From: Sciurus carolinensis
Taxonomy: Eukaryota > Chordata > Mammalia > Rodentia > Sciuridae
Direction of reading: 5' to 3'
Length of the DNA stretch: 64,000 nt
Assembly: GCF_902686445.1 (NCBI RefSeq)
Contig: NC_062232.1
Location: 94,660,932-94,724,931, forward strand
Both the position numbers and the translations under genes were made by a program. Below, piece by piece: positions 57,247 to 64,000 of the stretch; the stretch's first letter is position 1, and every line of letters begins with the position of its first letter. The notes under the pieces were generated by a model. The model saw only the letters and a program-made list of their open reading frames with translations. It was not told the DNA's origin and searched no databases.

Positions 57247-57935
57247 CAGCTTTTTCCTGGGAAGAAAATACTCGAAGCATGCATTCAATACCCCAGCTTT
57301 TCCAAGTCTTGTCTGAAAAACAGGTTTTTATCTCATCTCTTTGGGAGCTCTAACAGTACCCAGCATACTGCTACAATAAACAGAGAGGGAGGTATGAACT
57401 AGCATGTAGACATTCAACACAGCTCCTTCCCTTGAATCACTATAGAATGAGTAGGCAAAACAGACAAACAAACCCAGCTTCCGGTTTCTCCCTGAAGAGG
57501 ATAAGGATAAGGTTGCACATCACACATTTCAACTTCTCTTGAAGTTTCCTTGGGACTGGCTTCAATCTCACTTAGAATAGTTATAGTACCTGGCAAATTC
57601 TAGATGCCTGGGACCACTGAGAACAAAGAAGGTGGTTTGAATCAATATGCAAGCACTCACCACAGGATCCCACCCCCAATCTAGTGAAAAGTGAAAGGAA
57701 TGAACTCCAATTTCCTTCTTGGAAGAAAAGAGTTAGTCTTTGTCTCCAGTGTTCCAGCTTCTTTGGTACTATCTGAAGAAATGACTTCTGTCTCACCTGT
57801 CTTAGAGTGCTGACAGGACCCAGCATACTGTAGATGTCTGGGGCAAACGAAGAACTGTAACACAAGTGTGGACTAATATGAAGGTTTGAGAGGCTCACAA
57901 AAGTTCTGGCCAGATTGATTGGTAGTCTTCTCCTT
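57247..57935 (+). repeat. Three 230-bp tandem units (old L1 leader monomers)
   Basis: Units at about 57247-57474, 57475-57704 and 57705-57935. Landmarks recur at exact spacing: 'acccagcatactg' at 57358 and 57818 (460 bp), its diverged middle copy 'acctggcaaattc' at 57588 (230 bp each way), and 'tctgaa' at 57312 and 57772. They lie just upstream of an ORF1 remnant, the position of an L1 5' UTR. Confidence 0.8.
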
Positions 57936-58026
57936 TAAGAAGCCAATCTGTGAAGACTTGCAGAAGTAGACTTTCCCTCCACCCCCCACCGCCCAATGCA
58001 TTTGTAACAATACAGAGTTAAGGAAG

Positions 58027-58985
58027 ATGGAGAAACTGGAAACAGAATTGCAACAAAGGAACAAAATAAAACTCCAGAAACTGACAGTAATGAAATGCAG
58101 ATATATGAATTACCTGAAAAAACATTTAAATAACCATTATAACAAGTTCAGGAGACCAATGCATGACAAAGTGAGAATTTCAACAGAGAAAAAAAAAAAA
58201 AAAATTAAGTACCAAACAGAAACCATGGAGCTGAAGAATACAATGATTGAACTGGAAAATTCACTAGAGTGCTTCAATAGTAAATTAATGCAAGAAAGAA
58301 TCAATGAACTCAGAAACAGACAATCTGAAATTATGCAGTCCAAGGATCAGAAAGAAAAAAGAATGTTAAAAACAGTGAAGAAAGATTGAGGGGATTATAG
58401 AACACCATTAAATAGAGTGGTATATGCATTATGGGTGTCTTAGAGAAGAGAAAGGATCAGAAAGCTTATTGCAAGAAACAATGGTTGAAAACTTCCCAAA
58501 TCTGAGGAAGATAGCCAGCCCAAAGAAACTCAGATCAGATAATGAAAAGTAACCTACACCAAGATGTATGATAATCAAATTGCCAAAAATAGAAAGCAAA
58601 GAGAATTTTGAAAGCGGCAAAAGAAATATGATTCATTTCATACAGGAGAACTTTCATAAGATTATAAACAGACTTTTCACCAGAAAACTTGCAGACCAGA
58701 AGGTTTGTGATAGTACTGAAAAAAAAGGAAAAAAAAAAAAAAAAAAACCAAAAGCTAACTGAGAATATACCTGGCAAACATTCCCTTCAGAAATGAAGGC
58801 ACAAAAAAAGATTTTTCTAGACAATTTCATTCTTACCAGACCTGTCTTACAAGAAATGCTAAAGGAAGTTCCTCAACTTGAAATGAAAGAATGTTAAATA
58901 ATAATAAAATGTTATGAGAAAATATAAAACTAGTTGGTAAAGGTAACCTATATGTGAAAATGGAAGGCTCTATTGCTTTAACAAC
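58027..58985 (+). pseudogene. L1M ORF1 remnant
   Basis: A 120-aa frame (58027-58389) is Lys/Glu-rich and coiled-coil-like, with TMELKNTMIELENSLECFNS as a typical ORF1 segment. Beyond the stop, 'aaaacttcccaaatctgagg', 'ataatcaaattgccaaaaat' and 'acctgtcttacaagaaatgc' continue the ORF1 RNA-binding and C-terminal parts. An A-run at 58191-58204 and another at 58731-58747 add frame breaks. Part of the L1M spanning 57247-61513. Confidence 0.82.
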
Positions 58986-59025
58986 ATTGGGTAAATCACT
59001 TTTAATTCTAGTAGAAAAGTTTAAA

Positions 59026-59230
59026 AGCTAGGAGAAGTGGTTCATGCCTATAATCCCAGAGACTCAGGAAGCTGAGGCAAGAGGATTCCAAATTTGATGC
59101 AGCCTCAGCAACTTTACCATACCCTCTATTAAAACAAAACAAAAAGTACTGGGGATATAAGTCAGTGATAGAGGGCTTTCCTAGCATGCACAAGGCCCTG
59201 GATTCAATCCCCAGTAGCACAAAATAAAAG
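59026..59230 (+). mobile_element. B1-dID composite SINE nested in L1M
   Basis: 'agctaggagaagtggttcat', linker near 59135, ID-like half with the older 'agcatgcacaaggccctg' form. Sits between the ORF1 and ORF2 regions of the L1M. Confidence 0.93.
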
Positions 59231-59577
59231 AGAATAAAATAAAAGACAAAAATATTAAAAATAAATATAACTAAAAATATGTTAATGTATATGCAATATA
59301 AACAGTTGCAAACTGTGACACTAATAACAAAGTATGTGGGTGAGAGAAAGAAAATATGGGGCTATTATATGATTGAAGATAAGCTGCTATCAACTTAAAA
59401 GGGGCTTATAAATAAAAATATTTTATTAAAGCCTCATAGTAATCACATGAAAATACCTATAGAAGTTATACCAAAGGAAAAAGGAAAAAGTCTAAGCATA
59501 TTCATACAGAAAAAGAAAAAAACTCAACAAAACACAAAGGAAGACAGCAAGAGAGGGAAAGACAGACAAAAGAACTA
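59231..59577 (+). mobile_element. L1M inter-ORF / early ORF2 segment
   Basis: 'tatataactaaaaatatg'-type run, 'gggctattatatgattgaag', 'taagctgctatcaacttaaa', 'cacaaaggaagacagcaaga' follow L1M order after ORF1. Confidence 0.75.
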
Positions 59578-59867
59578 CAGTAGTGTCCCTTTGTCCCTAG
59601 TCTCACTTTCTGTAGTTTGTTACCCACAATCATGTTCCAAAAATATTAAATGGAAAATTCCACATTTTAAGAAAGAAAGAGACCACATCCATGTAAATTT
59701 ATTACACTATATTGTTCTACCTTATTATTTGATATTGTTAATTTCTTACTTTGCCTAATTTATAAGTTAAATTTTACTATATACATGTGTATATATAGGG
59801 GAAAAAATGTAGCATTCACAGGGTTTGGAAGTATTCACAAGACCCACTGAAGGGTCTTGGAAAGTAT
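59578..59867 (+). mobile_element. Tigger-type DNA transposon nested in L1M, 3' end lost
   Basis: Starts CAGTAGTGTCC after a TA dinucleotide (59576-59577), with 'ttaaatggaaaattccac' near the 5' side and 'cactgaagggtcttggaaag' near the 3' side, the order of Tigger1-like elements with the transposase gene deleted. The right terminal repeat is missing. Confidence 0.82.
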
Positions 59868-60082
59868 CTTTTCAAGTGCACATAAGATATTTTCCAGAAT
59901 GTCATGTTAATTCACAAAGCAAGTATTGACAAATTTAAGAAGATTGAAATCACATCAATTATACTTTTCAACCACAATAAATGATAGTAGAAATCAACAG
60001 TGAAGGAAAACTCACAAGTAGATAAAAATTAAAAACACTCCTGAAATAAGAAATAAAAAAAGAAATTAATTAGAAAATATCT
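59868..60082 (+). mobile_element. L1M ORF2 segment
   Basis: 'ttttcaagtgcacataagat', 'attgacaaatttaagaagat', 'aatgatagtagaaatcaaca': the region between endonuclease and RT. Confidence 0.8.
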
Positions 60083-60291
60083 ATTTATTTCAGTACCAGA
60101 GATGGATCCCAGGGGTGCTTGACCACTGAGCTACACATTCAGCCCTTTTTATTTATTATTTGGAGACAGGGTCTCACTTAACTTACTTAGGTCCTCACTA
60201 TATTGCTGAGGCTGGACTTGAATGTGTGATCCTCCTGCTTCAGCCTCCCAAATTGCTGGGATTACAGGCAGGTGCTGCCATGTCCAGCTAG
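60083..60291 (-). mobile_element. B1-dID composite SINE nested in L1M
   Basis: 'cagtaccagagatggatccc' to 'ggtgctgccatgtccagc'. Imperfect TSD 'gaaaatatct' / 'gaaacatct'. L1M ORF2 resumes at 60292. Confidence 0.94.
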
Positions 60292-60625
60292 GAAACATCT
60301 TGAGAATAATGAAAAGAAAAACACAACTCACTGAAATTTGTGGAATGTTCCAAATGCAGTACTAAGATGGAAGCTCATAGTGAAAAACACCTATACAAAA
60401 AAAAAAAAAGAAACCCAATAACCTAATTTTATATCTTAAGGAACTAGAAAAAGGAGAATAAACTAAGCCTAAAATTAGCAGAGGAATGAAATAAGATTGG
60501 AAAAGAAATAAATGCATCAAACTAAAAGACTTCTGAACAGCAAAGCCAATGATCAGCAGAACAAAAAGGTAAACGATGAATTGGGGGGAAATGTTTATAA
60601 ACTGTGAAATAAGAGGTTAATTTCC
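60292..60625 (+). mobile_element. L1M ORF2, next segment
   Basis: 'acacaactcactgaaatttg', 'caataacctaattttatatc', 'aaggaactagaaaaaggaga', then a jump (about 60500) to the ORF2 C-terminal part 'catcaaactaaaagacttct'. The RT core is missing. Confidence 0.8.
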
Positions 60626-61161
60626 CCTAAAATCAGCAAACTACAGTAACACAGCCACATCAATATTTATAGCAGCTCAGTTCACAATAGCTAGATTGTG
60701 GAACCAACCTAGAAGCCCTTCAACAGATGAATGGATAAAGAAACTCTGGTATATATACACAATGGAATACTATTCAGCCATAAAGAAGAATAATATTATG
60801 GCATTTGCAAATAAATGGATGGAATTGGAGAATATCATGCTAAGTGAAATAAGCCAAGCCCAAAAAACCAAACGCAAATGTTTTCCCTGATAAGTGGAGG
60901 ATGATATATAATGGGGGTGGGGTGGGGAATGAGAGAATAACGGGGGAACTTTAGAATATGTAGAAGGAAATGAGAGGGAGGGGGGTATGAAAAATGGTAG
61001 AAAGAGACATCATTGCCCTATGTACATGTATTATTACATGGATGGTATGAATCTGCATTGTGTACAACTATAGAAACGAAATTATGTACACCATTTGTGT
61101 ACGATGAATCAAAATGCAGTCTGTAAAAAATTAAAAGCTAAATAAAAATAATTTTAAAAAC
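60626..61161 (+). mobile_element. Young L1, 5'-truncated, nested in L1M
   Basis: TSD with one mismatch: gaggttaatttcc (60613-60625) and gagggtaatttcc (61162-61174). Contains the final ORF2 codons (60696-60890: WNQPRSPSTDEWIKKLWYIY) and a 3' UTR with a G-rich tract at about 60914-60990. Only about 540 bp long. Confidence 0.96.
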
Positions 61162-61513
61162 GAGGGTAATTTCCAAAAGATGTAAGGAAATCCTACAACT
61201 CAATTGTAGAATAACAAATAAACAAGAAAAAAAATGGGCTTGGGACTTAGACATTTCTCCATACATGACATAGAAATGGACAACATTTATTGGAAAAAAT
61301 GATCAATATCACTAGTAATTAGGGAAATGGAAATCAAAATCATACTGAGGTATCACCTCACGCTGTTTAGAATGACCATTATTGGGGGGGAAAAAGGACA
61401 AGAAGTGTTGGCAATGATGTGGAGAAATTGAAATTCTGTACACTATTGCTGGAAATAGAAAATGATACAACCACTATAGAAAGCAGTACAAAATTTCCTC
61501 AAAATTTAAAGAT
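61162..61513 (+). mobile_element. L1M ORF2 end
   Basis: 'cctacaactcaattgtagaa', 'atcactagtaattagggaaa', 'gaggtatcacctcacgctgt', 'ctattgctggaaatagaaaa' complete the ORF2 interrupted at 60625. Confidence 0.82.
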
Positions 61514-61744
61514 AAGCCAGGCATAGTGGCGCATGCCTATAATCCCAGTGACTCAGGAAGCTGAGCCATGAGGATCGCAAGTTTGAGGTCAGCCTCAGCA
61601 ATTTAGAGAGGCCCTAGACAACTTAGTGAGATCCTGTCACAAAATGTAAAAGAAAAAGGGCTGAGGTGGGTGGGTGGGTGGCGGGGGAGTCAGTGGTAAA
61701 ACACCCCTGGATTCAATCCCCAGTATCATAAAAAAAAAAAAAAA
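61514..61744 (+). mobile_element. B1-dID composite SINE at the end of L1M
   Basis: 'aagccaggcatagtggcgca'; ID half carries a (GGTG)n expansion (61665-61690) that replaces the usual 'ggggatgtggct'. Confidence 0.94.
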
Positions 61745-61926
61745 GAAAGAAACACCAAACTTTCACATTTACCAAATTCTATTCATGAAGCCAGTTCAAT
61801 AGTCAAGGAAGGGAAAATTATATATTATATGAATATATGTTAAAATGAATTATATGTTAAAATCTTGGCATTTATTTCTTTTCCTAATTTAACATTTTTC
61901 TTTTTTTTGCTTTCCTTCTTTATTTC

Positions 61927-61930
<4 letters not shown>

Positions 61931-61953
<23 letters not shown>
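61931..61953. repeat. (GT)n microsatellite
   Basis: Uninterrupted GT dinucleotides for about 23 nt. Confidence 0.95.
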
Positions 61954-61957
<4 letters not shown>

Positions 61958-62072
61958 TGCTGACAGGAAATCTTGCTATGCTGCCCTGGCCTGTGTAAAA
62001 CTCTTGGATTCAAGTGTTCCTGCTACCTCTCATGTAGCTGAAACCTAAAGGCACGTGCCCCTGTGCCTAACC
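61954..62072 (-). mobile_element. 7SL-derived monomer (B1/FLAM-like)
   Basis: 'cttgctatgctgccctggcc', 'ggattcaagtgttcctgcta', 'ggcacgtgcccctgtgccta' is antisense 7SL-type sequence without an ID half. Confidence 0.75.
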
Positions 62073-62077
62073 TATTT

Positions 62078-62415
62078 TATTTTTTGATTCACATTTAATA
62101 TTTGTATATACTCATGAAGTACAATGCAATGTTTTAATTCATGTACACATTGAGTAGTGCTCAAGAGGGTAATTAGCATAGCCATCACTTTAGACTTTTA
62201 TCAGTTCTTTATGGTGAACACAGTGAAATTCCTCTCTTCTGAGATATATGAAGCATTATTGTTAATTATAGTCATCCAGCTGTGCCAAAGAACAACAGGA
62301 TTTATTCCTCCTATCAAATGATACCATTGTACCCACTGACCAACTCCTCCCCCTCCCTGCCTCCCTTCTACTGTCCCCAGTCTCTGGTAACCACTGTATT
62401 CTACTTTCCACTTGG
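62078..62415 (-). mobile_element. L1M 3' UTR
   Basis: 'agtacaatgcaatgttttaa', 'gggtaattagcatagccatc', 'attgttaattatagtcatcc', 'cagtctctggtaaccactgt'. Strong antisense L1M 3' UTR match. Confidence 0.88.
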
Positions 62416-62461
62416 CAGTTATTTTCAAACTGCCACAGTAGGGAGTAAGAATTACTTGTGG

Positions 62462-62555
62462 ATTTTTTTTTTTCTTTGCAATGCTGGGGATTGAACCCCG
62501 GGCCTCAAACATGCTGGGCAAGTCCTCTACCACTGAGCTGTCTTCTAGCCCTTTA
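62462..62555 (-). mobile_element. ID SINE
   Basis: 'aatgctggggattgaacccc' to 'ctaccactgagctgtcttct'. Confidence 0.93.
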
Positions 62556-62576
62556 TAATCTAGCCCTTCTGGCCCT

Positions 62577-62578
<2 letters not shown>

Positions 62579-62617
<39 letters not shown>

Positions 62618-62624
62618 TTTTAAT
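62579..62624. repeat. (TA)n followed by poly(T)
   Basis: About 11 TA units, then 22 T. The poly(T) is probably the tail of the antisense SINE that follows. Confidence 0.92.
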
Positions 62625-62752
62625 TTTTGAGACAATTTTTGTTTTTCTGTTTTTAGACAGATTCTCACTAAGTTGCCCAGGCAACTTGGCATCCTCCTGC
62701 CTCAGCCTCCCAAGTAACTGGAATTAGAGGTTGTACGCCATCACACTCAACT
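62625..62752 (-). mobile_element. B1-like (7SL-derived) SINE
   Basis: 'agattctcactaagttgccc', 'atcctcctgcctcagcctcc', 'ggttgtacgccatcacactc'. No ID half. Confidence 0.8.
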
Positions 62753-63944
62753 GCTTAGGGGTTTCTCTGAACCTCTGAGCCTATCACTTGAGTTCCAACT
62801 CTATCCTGGACTTATTAGCATAACAGAATTTTGCTATAACATTTGATGCCTAAGATGCTAAATGCATCTGATAAAAGGAGTTCTATACCTGTCGTGAGTG
62901 AGCTATGCCATTAACATAAACCAAAAATATTTGTGTCTTTCCACAATGTTAGAATTTATCGAATAATAATAAATTCACAGGCTACACCACATTTATCAGT
63001 GGCACTTCATTGAATACTTATGTGTCACTTGGTAGTCATAAACTGGTAAAACACAAGTTCTTTTATTCCTATCTTAATTTCTAATATATGTATTATATAT
63101 ATGTATTTCTAATTTATATATAACCTATACATTTATATATTTAATCTATATTTCTAATACATATATATACATATATATATATAGTGTTAAAGAAAGATTA
63201 AGAGAGTCATTGTAGGTGGTCAAATAAGATTGTGAACCAGATTGGGAGTGCAGCCTAAGAACCTGTTCAGAATACAGAGCTGTCAAAGGTACAGGAACCT
63301 ATTCTAGGCCATAGTCCAGGAGGAGCAGTTTCAGAGTGTCAGCTCGAGAGGTCAGCTTGAAGTGGGCCATGTGTGATCATCGTGAACAGGAGAAAGTACA
63401 TTCTGCTGAAGGCCAAGGGCAGGGATTCAGAGATTTGTCACTGTGGTGATTTTCCTAGGCAAGGTTCATGAGGAGTGACCAGATAACATTGTCATGGTGT
63501 CACTGTGTCCAGTTCAGAGTGCTCCTCCTTTTATGGGCCTTGAGTGAGAGGGTTGCTTTATTCAGTGGTCTAGTGTGTTTGATAAGCTCAAGGACCTCGT
63601 TTTTCCTATGAGTTTGATATATCTGTGCATCCATATGCTTCTGATTAATTCAATAAGTTCACAGGTGGTCATTTTATTAGCATGATTAATTTATTTATCA
63701 TTTTGTGCCTTATGGTTGTGCTAGGCAGATGGTATTTGTTTACTTGTACAAACAAGGTAGGGAGTCATTCCATTTCAGCACTCAAAATGCAGTACCTTAT
63801 GGCAAACTTCTGCTTTATAAACTGGAATAACACAGGTTTAGGCAAAGTTTGAGAACTACTATTCTGTACATCATGGAGTAACCTAGGGTGGGGTACAGCC
63901 AGGTCTCTCTCTCTATACAGTGCCTTTCAAATTCCCCTTGGAAA
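62753..63944. other. Unclassified sequence with AT-rich tract
   Basis: AT-rich simple repeat at about 63077-63182. 63190-63620 is GC-richer and may be an LTR remnant, but no family or end could be identified. Confidence 0.4.
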
Positions 63945-64000
63945 GTTGGGCTCAGTTACACATGCCTATAAATCCAGCAACTTGGGAGGCTGAGGTGGGA
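63945..64000 (+). mobile_element. B1-type SINE, cut by window edge
   Basis: 'gctcagttacacatgcctat' and 'acttgggaggctgaggtggg' are the first 55 bases of a B1 half; an ID half may follow outside the window. Confidence 0.85.

Noticed and set aside
62201..62692. 163-aa minus-strand frame
   Set aside because: It reads through an L1 3' UTR, an ID SINE and a (TA)n/poly(T) tract; the amino-acid pattern (lysine run, alternating Tyr/Ile) is repeat-derived.
1..64000. ID elements as tRNA genes and B1 halves as 7SL RNA genes
   Set aside because: They have A-rich tails, TSDs, decayed or missing acceptor-stem structure and many copies, so they are retroposons.
1..64000. Regular recurrence of similar 100-200 bp units as a CRISPR or satellite array
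   Set aside because: Units are SINEs at irregular spacing on both strands in a mammalian context; there are no direct repeats with uniform spacers.

Overview
The window is mammalian nuclear DNA, most likely from a squirrel-family rodent (Sciuridae: ground squirrel, marmot or tree squirrel). The main evidence is the abundance of two SINE types. One is a short tRNA-derived ID element. The other is a composite with a 7SL-derived B1-like left half, an A-rich linker and an ID-like right half, matching the B1-dID/MEN SINEs described in squirrels. The lineage assignment is inferred from repeat content; no gene supports it.

I found no protein-coding exon, functional RNA gene or promoter of a host gene. 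The long reading frames all fall in transposon sequence or are short and unrecognised. The window reads as gene-poor, AT-rich intergenic or deep-intronic DNA filled with transposons of several ages: old MIR, L2, HAL1-like, hAT and Tigger remnants; many MaLR (MLT1/MST-type) LTRs; old L1M fragments; and younger L1, ID and B1-dID copies, some still flanked by target-site duplications (TSDs).

Layout. 1-8.6 kb: ID SINEs, L1 scraps, a hAT remnant, a MIR, a MaLR LTR and a Tigger. 8.6-13.2 kb: an old minus-strand L1M carrying a SINE and a younger L1, then a second young minus-strand L1. 13.2-19.4 kb: sparse repeats, a duplicated 140-bp block at 14.7 and 17.0 kb, and a near-perfect inverted repeat with 76-nt arms at 16.4 kb. 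19.4-26.1 kb: an L1 tail, a pyrimidine-rich tract, and an MLT1 LTR split by an ID SINE and a 535-bp solo LTR. 26.4-30.7 kb: an L1 split by what looks like a retrocopied mRNA 3' end, then MaLR, MIR and L1M. 30.7-37.1 kb: MLT1, L2 and HAL1-like remnants.

37.3-42.6 kb holds a long L1 with its 5' leader and TSDs at both ends. A second, 5'-truncated L1 sits inside its ORF1 and fuses the start of ORF1 in frame to the end of ORF2. 42.6-56.9 kb: MIRs, MaLR LTRs with nested SINEs and old minus-strand L1 pieces, with stretches I cannot classify. 57.2-61.5 kb: one old plus-strand L1M, beginning with three 230-bp leader monomers and broken by two composite SINEs, a Tigger and a younger L1, with a third composite SINE at its end. 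The last 2.5 kb contain SINE and L1 fragments, AT-rich repeats and unclassified DNA. The elements do not work together as a system; the value of the window is its record of nested insertions and three local rearrangements.
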